DNA of 64,000 bases from contig OZ034975.1 of NCBI GenBank assembly GCA_964030785.1, positions 40,554,569 through 40,618,568 on the forward strand, in the 5' to 3' direction. Numbering within the stretch: the first letter of the stretch is position 1; each line of letters opens with the position of its first letter. Under the pieces are notes generated by a model. The model did not search any database, was not told the DNA's origin, and saw only the letters and a list, made by a program, of their open reading frames with translations. The position numbers were made by a program, and so were the translations under genes. Positions 22,847-34,448 of this stretch are shown here, piece by piece. Origin of the DNA: Siderastrea siderea. Lineage: Eukaryota; Cnidaria; Anthozoa; Scleractinia; Rhizangiidae.

Positions 22847-23624
22847 CGTCAAAACTGAAAAATCGAATTTCTTCATATTTGGCCAGGAGAAACCCTTTGA
22901 TGAACTATTTACAAAAATTACAATCAAAGTTTCCAATTGAAAATAATTTCGTTTTCAAGAAATGCAGTAAAACGTGAAATGCCGTGTTCGCATTGCAGCC
23001 GCCACTAAATTTTTGCCGAGAATTGGCGTAATTTAAAATTGCTCGTGAAGAAAGACGACTTGACGCATCGAAATCACCTTTTGTATCTAAGAAGGGCAAC
23101 CAAATTACAACACAGAAATATAAAAATATTGCAAGACAATGTATTTTTTCATGTCGTTTTGAAAGCCCAAAGAATCCTATTTTTAGTACTTTGGGAAACT
23201 CTTGAAAATGAGGAAACTTTACAGGCAAAAATCTTGTCGTGGTACATCGAAATTTATGATAAAAGTTCCATTAGCGAAATGTTCTGTTATTGTACTGTAA
23301 CATATAAAATGGTGCACGGTGAGCAAGAACAAATAGCCACGCTTCAAACACAAAACGTCGCACCCCAACACAGTAGCTTTTGCAATGTTCGCATTATTGT
23401 GCGAATTGTCCAATGAGACGAGAACAACGGCATGAAATTACATATTTGCATATTTTTGTGCGCAGAGGTCGGTGGTCGAATACTGACATTTGATTTCAGG
23501 TACAAGAAGCTCTGAAAATATTGCCGTTTATGGTGACAAACGTTCGGAAAGATGGAACTTTTCCGGAGTACAGTTGGGAGCGATTTCAGGATACCCAGCC
23601 ACATTCGAGCGCCACAAATCTAAT
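22847..23624. other. No gene recognised
   Basis: Short overlapping open frames on both strands (up to 125 codons), none with a recognisable motif. Probably the interior of the TE relic that begins at 22816. Confidence 0.4.
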
Positions 23625-24085
23625 GCTCCCATGGTCCCGCAGTCGTTGAGTAAAAATGCAATTTTATGCTATGCCCGCAGTCCCGTAGTCGATGAATAAT
23701 TAAGTTTAAGCTGGTTGAACGATTGCTCCCATAGTCCTGCAGTCCCGTAGTCGATGAATAATTAAGTTTAAGCTAGTTGAATGATTGCTCCCGCAGTCCT
23801 TCAGTACCGTAGTCGATGAATAACTGAAATTAAGGTAGTTGAACGAGTGCTCCCACAGTCCTGCAGTCCCGTAGTCAATGAATAATTAAGTTTAAGCTAG
23901 TTGAACGATTGCTCCGCAGTCCTGCAGTCCCGTAGTCGATGAATAACTAAGATTAAGGTAGTTAAACGAGTGCTCTCGCAGTCCTGCAGTCCTGTAGTCG
24001 ATGAATAATTAAGTCTAAGCTAGTTGAACGATTGCTCCCGCAGTCCTGTAGTCCCATAGTCGATGAATAATTAAGTTTAAGTGTA
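23625..24085. repeat. 62-bp minisatellite, about 7 copies
   Basis: Unit GCTCCCGCAGTCCTGCAGTC followed by CCGTAGTCGATGAATAATTA and AGTTTAAGCTAGTTGAACGA. Copies alternate between TAATTAAGTTTAAGC and TAACTAAGATTAAGG types. Confidence 0.9.
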
Positions 24086-25275
24086 TGGCTAAGTTATGGC
24101 AGTGCATGGCTGTGTATAACCATGTATGCTGTTAATAGCTATGTATGGCTAGGTATAGCTGTGTTTAGCCATGTATAGCTGTGTATAGCTATGTATGGCT
24201 AAGTGTAGCTGTGTAGAGTCATGTATGGATGTGTAAAGTTATTTATGAATGTGTATATCCATGTAGAGATGTGTATAGCCATGTATAGCCATGCTTTCTG
24301 TGTATAGTCTGCATGTATAACAGTGTATAGCCATGAATAGCAGTATATAACTGTGTATAGTCATGTATACCTGTGTATAGCTAATTGTATAGCTGTGTAT
24401 AGCCAGGTCACGTGGGGGGGGGGACTCCCATATGAAACTGACGGGGATGTTCGTTGGAAAATTAGAATTAAACCCCTGAAGGAGACCAATCTGGGCATGG
24501 CTCAGGTGTTATTTGAACCCTAAAGGAGACCACGCCAAAACAGACAACCAAATAAAAGTTACAGTGATTTTTAATTGCGCTAAAGATTGACGCCGTTTGT
24601 TTTTTCATATAGATATTTCTTTACGCGCAACCCTAAGCGATACCTGTACAGGTGAAAATATTGGCTTTCCGTCCTGTGAACCCTAAGCGAGACCAAAATC
24701 TGCAATTTACAACCCTAAGCAAGATGACGAGCATCCCCATCACTTTCATATGGGAGTCCCTTCCCCCCCCCCCCCCCCCGGGAGCCATGTATAGCTATGT
24801 ATAGCTGTGTGCAGCCATGTAGGGCTGTATATTGCTATATAGCTGTGTTTGGCCATGTATAGCTGTGTATAGCAATGTAAAGCCATGTATGGCCATGTAT
24901 AGCTGTGTATGGCCATGTGGGCTGTGCATTTCTTTGTATAGCTGTGTATAGCATGTATGACTGTGTATAGCCATGTAATTGGCTGTGTATATATAGCCAT
25001 GTATGGAGCTGTATAACTTTGTATAGTCATGTATAGTTGTGTATAGGCATCTATGGCTGTGTGTAGTCATGTATAACTGTGTATGGCTCAGTATACTCAT
25101 GTGTAGCTGTGTATAGCCATATAGTGCTGTGTATAGTCATGTATGGCTGTGTATAGTCATGTAGGGCTGTGTATAGTCATGTAGGGCTGTGTATAGCCAT
25201 TTATGACAGTGTATAGCTGTGTATATCCATGTATAGCTGTGTATAGCGATGTATAACTGTGTATAGCTATGTATA
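24086..25275. repeat. About 22-bp minisatellite (GTGTATAGCCATGTATAGCT), interrupted
   Basis: Degenerate tandem repeat of GTGTATAGCCATGTATAGCT in the upstream flank or intron of gene P, interrupted at 24413-24780 by a MITE. The open frames across it (His-Ser-Tyr-Thr-rich) reflect the repeat and are not genes. Confidence 0.9.
24413..24780. mobile_element. MITE inserted in the minisatellite
   Basis: Ends with poly-G / poly-C followed by GGGACTCCCATATGAAACTG on the left and the complement of GGGACTCCCATATGAAAGTG on the right. The interior contains direct motifs of the form AACCCTAA(A/G)NGAGACC. No coding capacity. The minisatellite resumes on the far side. Confidence 0.75.
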
Positions 25276-25427
25276 TCGCTTCCTATGTTTATACCTATAT
25301 TAGATTAAGTCAAACCACTACTTTGCAAGAGTGGATGTAAACAATCACATTGCAGACTGGCCTGCAATTTGTTTTCTAGATTTAATGCTACAACTGAAGT
25401 ATATGCTACATGGTTTTCTCTTTGCAG

Positions 25428-25681
25428 ATCAACCGCAGATCACTCGAATCTCTGGTAACCAGTCAGTGAAAGAGAAGAGTACATTTGTAAAGTGATTTTA
25501 AACTGTACAGCCGATGGTAATCCCACCCCCCCAAACATCACATGGACAAGACTATCTGACAACAGTGTTGTCACCTTTCCCTTAGCCATAACTGGTAAAC
25601 AGGATGAAGGAGTCTACGAATGTACTGCTGATAATGGTATTGGCACTCCAGCCACTGCTGTTGTCTCTATAGTTGTTGAAA
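25428..25681 (+). pseudogene. Gene P exon 1 seen: Ig domain with 1-nt frame break
   Basis: Acceptor TTTGCAG before 25428, donor GTAAGT at 25682. The start reads DQPQITRISGNQSVKEKSTF, then the frame shifts at GTAAAGTGATTTTA (about 25485-25497) before LNCTADGNPTPPNITWTRLSDN and GVYECTADNG. Length is 254 nt, where a multiple of three is needed. Very close to the gene A exon at 10-252. Confidence 0.8.
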
Positions 25682-28600
25682 GTAAGTTTAACAGTATTCT
25701 TGAACAATAACTATTTGTAACATGAAATGATGTAAACTGCGGAAATACAAATGAAATGAAGATGTGACTATCGCAGTTGTAATCGCAACCCGTGGCCTCT
25801 GCGTTTACATTGCAGTGCTCTACTAACTGAGCTATGAAGACCCATACATTCCAACTGCGATGGTCACAATTTCATTTCATTTTTTTTTTTCATTTTTACT
25901 TCTGCAGTAAACATCATTTCATTCTGTTGCATTCCTTGCACGGGTTAAGATGAACTCAATAAGTTGGCCTGCTCCCAATGTATGGGTCTTTATAGCTTAG
26001 TTGGAAAAGCACTGCAGCGTGAGTGCCGAGGCCACGGGTTCGAATCCCGTTGAAGCCCCAAAAATATTTTTTTCGGGCTTAATTCGCAATTGCTGAAATT
26101 GCGATTCAACTGCGATGGTCACATCGTCATTTCATTCAGCTCGTTGTGAATTAAGGATTATATATAATCAGGCAATTGGCTGATGCATGTGATAGAAGCA
26201 TGCAGACATGCTGATGCAAAATGTCACCTTGCGTACAAGGTAAGTATAGCCATGTTTTTGTGCTCGTTACACTTACTTAATTACTTAATTAGTTAATTAA
26301 TTAATTAATCAATTAATTCAGGGGCTCTTGTTTGTCAGTTTACATAACATTGTCTGTGCATGTCAGTGTTGTGTTGTGTGAGTATTGATTCAATTAAGTC
26401 GTCTTTTCATGATCAATAACTGTCAAATTTCTCGGGCATTCACTGGAAGAGACCACTCTCCATAAGTGTTCATCTGATAATTTGTCATGGTCCACTCTAC
26501 CCACCGCTTATTATATTTGCGGGCAAAATGTTGAATTAGTTAGTCTTATAAAACGTGCCAGGTACTTTTGGTAGGTGTATTTATACATTGGAGGTTTTTA
26601 GATTTGTATCGTCGCGAGCGGATGCATCATAAGATGACTGTGGTATAACGCCAAACTTAATTTCAGTTGTTTCAGCTCCACCCAGTGAGTCAATCCAACA
26701 ATGTTCAACTCCAGTTATTGAGGGTAAAAATGCAAGACTTTATTGCAATGCCACTGGTAACCCTGTACCCAATATTACTTGGATCAAAGGAGGTGAAGTT
26801 CAGTCACACACCAAGATGCTTGCCATTACAAATATTTCACGGAGTGAATCTGGCAGTTATGAGTGCCTGGCTTGGAATGGCATTGGGAAAAACGGCAGCA
26901 AGTCCTGTACAATTGATGTACACTGTAAGTCATCGTTCATAATTTTTTATGGTTTGCAAGTATCTAAAAACAAATGTGAGTCAAACCTTTTTACTTCACT
27001 ATGTCAACTCCTGAGTACAACTACTCAATTTTTTATGTTTAAGTTTTGTTTGTACTCTCAGTTCGTCCAGAAATTACCAAACCTTACAGTGACGGATGGA
27101 ACGTAATGTTTGGGGACAGTGTCAATGTTGAATGCTTAGCAGATGCCAGCCCAACTGCACAGTTTGTTTGGAAGAACGAAACCGTTGGCGTTGTTTCAAA
27201 TGACAGATATCTCCGTCTTAATAACGTTGATGACATCGATGGTGGAAACTATACTTGTACTGCAGCCAATACCCTGGGCTCGGACAACTTTACTATTTTG
27301 GTTAAAGTTACAAGTGAGTTTCACTAACATGCTTTACAAACACAACTTAGAAAAATACACACACCTGTTGTTACTAACCAAAACAAGGCTTTTTTTCCAC
27401 TTACTAATTCCCCAACGACGCGGCACCACAGTTTCTTTGGAAACTAGCCCCGTTACAACCAACGTTTCTTTGTCATTAATTTAGGTATATGAAAAGTATA
27501 GAGGCCACGAGAAAATTCGTTCACACTGATTGTCTTTACAAGTAATCCCCATAAAATACAAGTAATAAAATTTATTTACCTTGGTTTTTACTTCAATCCA
27601 CAGGCAATTAGTTATTGGTTTTTTGTTCCATTTAGATAATACTAATCTAGCTCCCTGTCCTGGGAAAAGAGGTTACTTTGTTACAGGGCTACAATAAACG
27701 ATGTCAATATTTAGACTCTAAAGTCCTTGGATGGCCAGATGTAACTTAAGCTGTCCTTATGTTTAGGAACTAGAATAACATGCGAAATTTCAGTAGAGAA
27801 GCTGAATGGATCAGAGGTTGAAAATCAGGCAGAGTACAACAATCTGAATAGTGAATCTGCAAGAGCATTTGTGGCTGCATTTGAGAAAGGGGTAGGTTAT
27901 TTTACTTATTTGTTTATGCTGTAAATGGTTTGAACCTAAGAGTCATATCGTAAGTCGGGCAAGTATAATCGTCCGGGTGAGTGTAGTCCTGAGAGAGACT
28001 GTTTGTTTGGACTGTTTGTTTAATTCGTTACCTGCAGTACGGACTACTATCAACGAACCACCGTACCCTGAAAAGCTGGTTTACTAACTCAGAACAAACA
28101 CCACTGAACCGTTCCCAACACCTACCTGCACCTTACTAACGACGTATTGCCAACAAAACAACAAGACAGACAAACAATAATCAAATCGACTAATTTTACT
28201 GAGAACAGATCAACGGATATTTGACTAACTTAAGACAGATTAAAACGCACCAATAACGTTTTACAGTCCTCGCAGCCAATAACATTACGGCTTAACTGAC
28301 AGAAGATCAGTAACATCGCACTGGTTCGTCGACTTATCAGAACAACAACCAGAGACTTATGACATCTACTGACGATTCACATTTCACTTAACCATGATGA
28401 TGACTTCCGCTCAGGTTGTCGAAACGTTGCAGACGTTGTCACCACAAACGGTCCCTCTCAGGACTTCATTCATCGACTTAGGGTGTTTGTTTACGCATCT
28501 CATTCGTATTTTGCTCTTACAGTGTATCGCCATTTCCATTTCCTCCAAGGAACTTTGAAAGTCTGTTTTGATTGAGAAACGAACCAACCTCAGTCAAAGA

Positions 28601-31600
28601 GACATATAATGCTTGGGGTAAGGAAAAAAATGTAAGTTCTTGAAGGAAATCGAACCCACGATCCGCTGTCGTACTGTTTAGATGCTCTAACTATTAAGCT
28701 ACTGGAAGACTTATGACGAACGAGGGTATAGTTACTAGGTTCATTGTGACACGCGTCCTGTCTACTGCTAGTATCCGCAATGTTGAAAGCGTCCTTTTTA
28801 AAAACAAACAAAGGAAATTTTTTTTAAGAAAATAAGAACGATTCTTCACCTAGCTTAAATTTACAATTGGTCTGTTTCATCAAAACAAGAATTTATGAGC
28901 GTCAATGTAACTTAGCCCAGTGTTTTCATAAACTTTCAATAACGTTTAGAACTTACACACTTGTGTAGTTAGCAAAATCTAAACTCTGCCGCCGGTTCTT
29001 TAAAGGAAAGGTTTGAAGCTTGACTTTAGTCGTGGGGCGTCAATGACAGTTTTGAGCCAATCACAAGCCAGCGTTTAAGACAACATTGCTGTGATAATAT
29101 TGTCGTCTCAAAAGCAATCAAAATCGTGATACAAGGAGTTACTTTTGTTGCCGTCTGTTTTGTCAACGACTATAGAAATTAACTGACATATATATTTCAG
29201 GTGAACACAACGTATGCCAATAAATCCAGCTATAGCAAGGTAGAAGTTATTGGATTAAGGTTGGTAACACGCAAACTTGCTTTTGTTTTTTTAAGTTGCA
29301 TATAGAAGCTGTAATTTATGTGTATTACCTTTCCTCATCTTTATTGACAGGAATGGCAGTGTTATTGTCGCTTTTCGGCTGTTTTTCACAATGCCTGTCT
29401 CTACTAATGAAGGAGTTGGTGAACTAAGAAACGCCGTAGGTAGAGGCACCATCGGTCCGTACACAGTAAGCAATCTTAAAGTTATAAAGGAAGTGATGTC
29501 TACAACCGCACCTTATTCCACATCATCTGAAATTACATCGGCCTCCGAATCTGAAGCGTCAAGGGAAAAGAAAACTACTCCCTCAACAGGTCAGGTGCAC
29601 GTTTTACTCAATAGCTAGGTGATACATAAAATCTAGGAAATAAGCACTGTCAGTTATAGGCCCCCAGTTTGGCAACAAAATGTCAATCCGATATCCGCCC
29701 CCCCCCCCCCCTCCCCTCCTCCTTATAGGTATGTACCATATCTTCTTAATTCCCAATTTTGTAAATAAACTCGTGCTAAATTTAACAAAATAACGTCTCG
29801 TTGTTCTAATCATTTGTGCTTGCCAACCAGAAAACCCACACCAAGTTGTAAAAATCGAGGACGTATAACCGGAATTCTTCTAGTTGCCTTAGCAGCCAAG
29901 TTGTAGCTTTCTTTATTGTGAAGTAGCGACAAACGAAAATCAGTTGTCACAGTAGAAGTAGTAGTAAATAGGATTTTTATGGTTCATAAACGAACTCGTC
30001 TTTAAGGAAGTTTCTATCACATTCCTTTTCTTGGCACCCTAACAAAAAATCCTCCTAAGAAACACGAAGCCACTGATGATTATTATTTTTACGCAGACAC
30101 AACGAACCCATCTGCAACACCTCCTTCTACATCTAACACTCTGGAGGAAAAGGCTATGTTTTCTACACCTACTACCTTAAAGGGGAAGTCTTCGTCAGGT
30201 GACGATATGTCTGTATATATTTGGATTGCTTTTGTTTATAAACCTATGGGAGTATCCATTGTTTGTTCTCTAAGCCATGGCTACAGAGAAAGCAAGTGAT
30301 CTTAGAGAAAGTCGAAAGAGGCATAGCCTATAGAACAAAAAAATAATAATAATAAAATTAAATTAAAAAGAAACAATGCTATCGCAAAAAGAGGCGGTGT
30401 ACAAACCGCCGATAGATATTTATTAATTTATTACAGACCCTCCCCACTTCGTTATAAATAGTTTTATTTGACTCTGATGATGACTTTCGTTCTGGTTGTC
30501 GAAACGTCCCTCAATGTCATTGCAAACAGTCAATCTTTGATTTTCATCGTAATTAGCATTTAGCAGAGAGTCATCTCGCCATAGCCATTTTAGGCTGATC
30601 GTGGACTCTTAGTCCGAAAGCTCTATGCTCCGAAAGCTCTGAAGTCTGTTTTTTTTAGAGTTTTTAGATTTTACCGTTGGAAGAACATATTGTGAAATAG
30701 GATAACCGTTACGGCCTCGGATTTTCTGTTAAGGTCTTTTAGACGATGAAATGCCTTTTAAAGTTCTGCCCAGTTCTAAGAATAAGAGCGCGTGTAAGTG
30801 TAGCCATGAAACTTAAATTTCACCCATTGTGCAAAGTTGTCAGCTGCAAGCCAAAAAGCCAATGAGCATCCTCAACAGACTTCACGCATATGTTTAAATT
30901 GTGTTTTTAGATGGTCCTCGATTGTCTCTTATCATTGGCACTTCAGTGGGGGGAGGAGTTGTAGCAGTGATTGCAGTAGTGGTTGTCATCGTTGTTGTTG
31001 TGAGACGGCGTTACTAGGGAAAGCAGAGGCGAAGCCGGGACTGTGGCCGTGAAAGTGAGTAACAATTAGAATAAGAATCTAAACCAGTGAAGGAAAGGTT
31101 TTTTTTTTTACGAAAGTGAAGGCGTTGGATTTCCCAATGTGAATTAAAGAACTTTAAACTTCTTAAAGTCTGTTCTTTTTTAATAAAAACATAAATAAAG
31201 AATGTAATAGGTTAACGTGAAAGGCCTAGGGTTCATATCAGCTAGCCTTTTGCTGCTCAATGACAGCTGAGTTCTTTGTTGTAATTAAAAAAAAAAACAA
31301 AAAAACAGAGAAACAGTTAATATATCAGTGATTCGTAACATTCGATCAGCAACTAGTAACCAATTTGTATGTTCAGCAACTCCCTGTGGTAAATTTGTGT
31401 CTACTTAAAATACGGCAATTATCCAAATATTCGCTAAATATTTACCATGTTTACGTATTTATTGTGTCCTATTACTTTTCGCGTTTGAAAACTGTCAAAA
31501 CTTTGAGAAAGTGTCACATTGGGCTTGAAAAGAAAAAAAAACAAATATTTATTTTATTTATTTATTTGTTTGTTTATCTATTTATTTATCTATTAGCAAA

Positions 31601-32808
31601 AAGGCGTACGTACTTAAAAATTTTTAACCCTTTGAACATAAATCTTGAGGCATCAAGGCTTGCCCACGTCACAAACTGCCTGCCAGGAAGGTTTTCTATT
31701 CCTTTTCCTCGTCCAGTTTGATGATGGAAGGAAATAGGGGATATCTACGAATTTTTAACAATCATTCATCGGGTCTTAGACGAGCTTATAGCGAGCAGCA
31801 CCGAGTTCGCTATACGACCAGAATGATTGGTAAAATTCTTATAAACAATTCCAGGAACATGAGAAACGTTTTATCTTACCAAGATAATATTAAAGGGACT
31901 ACTTTTTTTTTTTTTTGCATGGGCGACCATTCGGATCTGAGAAACTGAGAAATCTAGGGTGACTGAAAATTTCCGAGAATCTTCTGAGGTTTTGACCTAA
32001 TGCCGAGTATAGAGTTTCGAGCGGTTTCTGAAGCTTACTCGCTACAGACGCGCTTTTCAAATTAAAATCGCCGGCCTTGCTTCCAGACTCGCGAAAACCC
32101 CACCACATCAAAATGGCGGTTAATTTCTGAAGTTGAGGGCTTCCCGTGATAATCACCTTGAGTCTTGAGGGTTCCTAGTTGTTTTAAGGCTAATTTACAC
32201 GCTGCGATTTTTCGGGCCGATTTGTCGGCCACGACAAATCAGGGAGCGAATCGGCGCGTGTGAATGACGATCCGATGCGCGCGCGACTCCAATCCGACAA
32301 GTCGGCCGATTCAGAAAAATCTGTGACTGCTTCACAGATTTTGGCGTGTCGGGCTCGATTTTAAGAACGAAAACACAACCTGCAAAAGAATTGGCGCAAA
32401 ACAAATTATATCTGCGGTATTTTAGCTTAAAACAAACTAACTAGTTATCACCTACCATTTTGTTTTTCAAAACGTTTTATAAAAAAGTTTTGACTGTAAA
32501 AAATGCATGTGCAGTGCTTGCATTGTACATAAACCGATTCGCTTCCCGATTTATCATGGCCGACAAATCAGGCCGACAAATCGCAGCGTGTAAATTAGCC
32601 TTTATATACATTTATGTATTATATGTTTTATATATTTTAGTTGCTCCTAGTAGTTTTATTTAAACTTTCCTTTTTTCCGTTTATATCGAGGTTTGATGAT
32701 GTCCGCTAAAGTTGTTTCTTGTTCTGCACCTTATATTTAGTTCCAACGGTTTTCGAATTTCAAGAATCTTACGAACAGACGCAACATGCAGACGATACAA
32801 ATTCTTAA
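25428..32808 (+). CDS. Gene P: Ig-SEA-transmembrane receptor (probably disabled copy)
   Basis: Exons: 25428-25681, 26667-26924, 27062-27313 (Ig domains); 27767-27891, 29201-29259, 29351-29589 (SEA domain and stalk); 30097-30198 (Ser/Thr stalk); 30911-31054 (transmembrane); 32741-32808 (tail). All joints are GT-AG and phase-consistent. The order is three C2/I Ig domains, a SEA domain (an adhesion-associated fold that often self-cleaves), a mucin-like Thr/Ser stalk, a single helix IIGTSVGGGVVAVIAVVVV, then RRRY. Two lesions: the first Ig exon is 254 nt and needs one more base near 25490 to stay in frame, and TAG at 31015-31017 follows RRRY although the frame continues open to a phase-1 GTGAGT donor matching the last exon. 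The exon upstream of 25428 (signal peptide) was not found. It is a paralogue of gene C; the role is inferred to be surface recognition. Confidence 0.7.
25750..25850 (-). mobile_element. tRNA-derived SINE, minus-strand copy in gene P intron
   Basis: Minus strand: GGGTCTTCATAGCTCAGTTA (A box), then CACGGGTTGCGATTACAACT. Faces the plus-strand copy at 25984. Confidence 0.65.
25984..26137 (+). mobile_element. tRNA-derived SINE, plus-strand copy in gene P intron
   Basis: The head GGGTCTTTATAGCTTAGTTGG has an A box and GGTTCGAATCC is a perfect B box. The tail has CAACTGCGATGGTCACATCG. The two inverted copies in one intron could pair in the pre-mRNA. Confidence 0.7.
26270..26321. repeat. TTAATTAA-rich microsatellite
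   Basis: Runs of TTAATTAATTAA and CTTAATTA in the gene P intron. Confidence 0.7.
26667..26924 (+). CDS. Gene P exon: Ig domain 2
   Basis: LYCNATGNPVPNITW (B cysteine and core Trp) and SGSYECLAWNGIG (F cysteine). Phase 1-1. The acceptor may be CAG at 26664-26666 or, equally in frame, 26673-26675. Donor GTAAGT at 26925. Several NxT/NxS glycosylation sites. Confidence 0.8.
27062..27313 (+). CDS. Gene P exon: Ig domain 3
   Basis: 84 codons, phase 1-1. VNVECLADASPTAQFVWKNE and GGNYTCTAANTLG carry the cysteine pair and Trp. Acceptor CTCAG at 27057-27061, donor GTGAGT at 27314. Confidence 0.85.
27767..27891 (+). CDS. Gene P exon: start of SEA domain
   Basis: Phase 1 to 0. Reads ITCEISVEKLNGSEVENQ, then NLNSESARAFVAAFEKG, the amphipathic N-terminal strand and helix of a SEA domain. 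Acceptor TTTAG at 27766, donor GTAGGT at 27892. Confidence 0.7.
27940..28530. repeat. Interspersed repeat in gene P intron
   Basis: Contains GATGATGACTTCCGCTCAGG followed by TTGTCGAAACG. A related segment, GATGATGACTTTCGTTCTGG then TTGTCGAAACG, recurs at 30475-30513. That end motif belongs to a dispersed repeat I cannot assign to a class. No open frame. Confidence 0.5.
28637..28710 (-). mobile_element. tRNA-like SINE head in gene P intron
   Basis: Minus strand: AGTAGCTTAATAGTTAGAGC (A-box-like), then GTGGGTTCGATTTCC (B box). The acceptor stem is not complementary end to end, so it is a SINE or tRNA pseudogene. Confidence 0.55.
29201..29259 (+). CDS. Gene P exon: SEA middle, 59 nt
   Basis: Phase 0 to 2. 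Encodes VNTTYANKSSYSKVEVIGL. Acceptor ATTTCAG, donor GTTGGT (weak). Same length and phases as the gene C exon at 63044-63102. Confidence 0.7.
29351..29589 (+). CDS. Gene P exon: SEA C-terminal part and stalk
   Basis: NGSVIVAFRLFFTM is the core SEA strand, followed by VGELRNAVGRG and a Ser/Thr/Glu-rich stalk. Phase 2 to 1; acceptor GACAG, donor GTCAGG. Collinear with the gene C exon 62068-62264. Confidence 0.7.
30097..30198 (+). CDS. Gene P exon: Thr/Ser/Pro stalk
   Basis: 34 codons, phase 1-1. TTNPSATPPSTSNTLEEK and similar, likely O-glycosylated. Absent from gene C. Confidence 0.6.
30911..31054 (+). CDS. Gene P exon: transmembrane helix with in-frame TAG
   Basis: Hydrophobic segment about 22 residues long after GPRLS, then the basic stop-transfer RRRY, then TAG at 31015-31017. 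Beyond the TAG the same frame stays open (GKQRRSRDCGRE) to a GTGAGT donor at 31055 in phase 1. Confidence 0.7.
32187..32601. mobile_element. 415-bp MITE, AGGCTAATTTACACG termini, TTA duplication
   Basis: Inverted ends AGGCTAATTTACACGCTGCG and its complement, with TTA at 32184-32186 and 32602-32604. CGGCCGAC / GTCGGCC motifs recur inside. A 3-bp TTA duplication fits PIF/Harbinger. Lies in the last intron of gene P. Confidence 0.85.
32741..32808 (+). CDS. Gene P candidate last exon (short tail)
   Basis: Acceptor TATATTTAG, phase 1, encoding PTVFEFQESYEQTQHADD and ending in TAA at 32806-32808. Phase agrees with the donor at 31055. It would be translated only if the TAG at 31015 were absent in another allele or bypassed. 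Confidence 0.4.
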
Positions 32809-33370
32809 GAGAGACACTACTTTACCTAAAAAGAATGAAAATCAAGGCACCGAATTGCAGCTCCGAGTATGGAAGAGAAAACAAGAATACTCCAGTGAGG
32901 GTCAAGGTCGAGAGATCACTCTTCCTTTAAAAGTTGTACAGCTATTTCAATTAATGTTGTCGGATAAAAATCTCAAGCTCAAAAGACAAAAAGGTGGTAT
33001 GACTAGCTGTGACCAATATACGTTTTACAGTCTTCAGTGTGATACGTAGGACGAATCAAGAAATACTACAAACGTTTCTGCCGTCCAGACGTTCTTTTTT
33101 ATTTGAGCAAGGCGTTGCTGATTTCATTAAAAAAAAAAAACACATGTGACCTTTCGGTCTTGTCACAAAAGCTTGGCTGTAAGCTTCATTCGACAACTTT
33201 GATTGAAACAGATGTCTACATGTAGTTTTTCTATGAGTAGTACCAGTCTGTTACGGCTCGCTTTTTTTAAAATGTGTTAATAGTATTCAGAATATAGGCT
33301 ATATGTGAAATATTTTTGTAAGCACTATAACATTTTTTATTATAATTAGTTTCCAGCCCACGTAAATCTA

Positions 33371-33570
33371 AGACCCAGTTCAGACGCCATACCCCTCATT
33401 TGCCGTACCAAATACATTTTCGCTCTGATTTCGCAGGAAGCGGCAAGCTTTATCGTACCCTGAGATTTTGCCTTGCCTAATTAAAATCTGACGAATAAAA
33501 CCGATTTGGAACACCGTACCACTTCCAAATAACTATACGCACTACGTGGTACGGCGTCTGAACTGGGCCT
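33371..33570. mobile_element. 200-bp MITE, AGACCCAGTTCAGACGCC termini
   Basis: Inverted ends AGACCCAGTTCAGACGCC and GGCGTCTGAACTGGGCCT. No clear target duplication. Related in end sequence to the MITEs at 32187 and 43780. Confidence 0.75.
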
Positions 33571-33798
33571 GGGAGTATTTTATATCACCTTGTGATCTGG
33601 AGTGTGCCTTGTTGACTTGCTGTTTCTTATACATTTTAAAAGCGGCATCCAAATTTGAAACTGTTCGAATTTTTGTTTTGTTTTGTCACTCCTCTTTCTA
33701 GAGGTCTAGAGGTCTTATAAATTTCAATAATTAGGGAATGTGTGTGTAAATGGTTAAATGTAGTACTGTTTTAAACACGAGTAGAAAATTAGCTTTAA

Positions 33799-34444
33799 GG
33801 TGATTCCCTTCAATTGCATTGCGCTTCCTTTCTGCGCGTCATTTTTTGCGTGATTAGCGCGCGCACGAGCGCGCGCACCTTCGGAACTTGATAGGTTTTC
33901 TATAAAAGCTGAGCAGTTCAGAGAAATAACAGATCGTTTTCTCCTAAACGAGCTCGGTGACCTCCATTTTTTAATACATAAATTGGAATGACATTCGGTC
34001 GAGTACAATATATCGCCATTTCAAGAAAAGTTAAAACTTCTGCTTTGAGATATTTTTATTTAAATGCGGAAAAGATCACGTCTTTAGGTACAGCAGGGTA
34101 TGTACGCACGCGGCAAATTCTTTCACTTTTTTTTATATTCTTAATTCCTGTTCAATTAAAGTTGTATACAATGCAAGATTAATGTCTACTTTGTTGAATT
34201 AACCAATATTTCAATACAAGCAATCACTTTTTAAAGCAATTATAGTTCTAATTTCTGATTACTAGGGTTTCTCAGGAAAACCTTGCGGGTCGTCTATTCG
34301 CTATCAATGGCTATCCATGTTGTACCAAAACAAGCTCGGCGACCCCTATTTTTTATTGCATTTTTGAAATGTTCTAAACATAATTTTTAGCTGGACCAAA
34401 TCTTAGAAAATTTTAAATATTCCTTCTATTTCGATGGAATCACC
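33799..34444. mobile_element. 646-bp TTAA-flanked element, GGTGATTCC termini
   Basis: Termini GGTGATTCC and GGAATCACC with TTAA at 33795-33798 and 34445-34448. Inside are diverged GAGCTCGGTGACCTCCATTT and CAAGCTCGGCGACCCCTATT direct motifs and a GCGCGCGCACGAGCGCGCGC stretch. No coding capacity. Confidence 0.8.
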
Positions 34445-34448
34445 TTAA

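Noticed and set aside
24746..25100. Two 94-101 codon minus-strand open frames
   Set aside because: They are translations of the 22-bp minisatellite (repeating His-Ser-Tyr-Thr), not genes.
25984..26060. Candidate functional tRNA gene
   Set aside because: Good A and B boxes, but the anticodon arm and acceptor stem do not fold as a standard tRNA, and a SINE tail follows.
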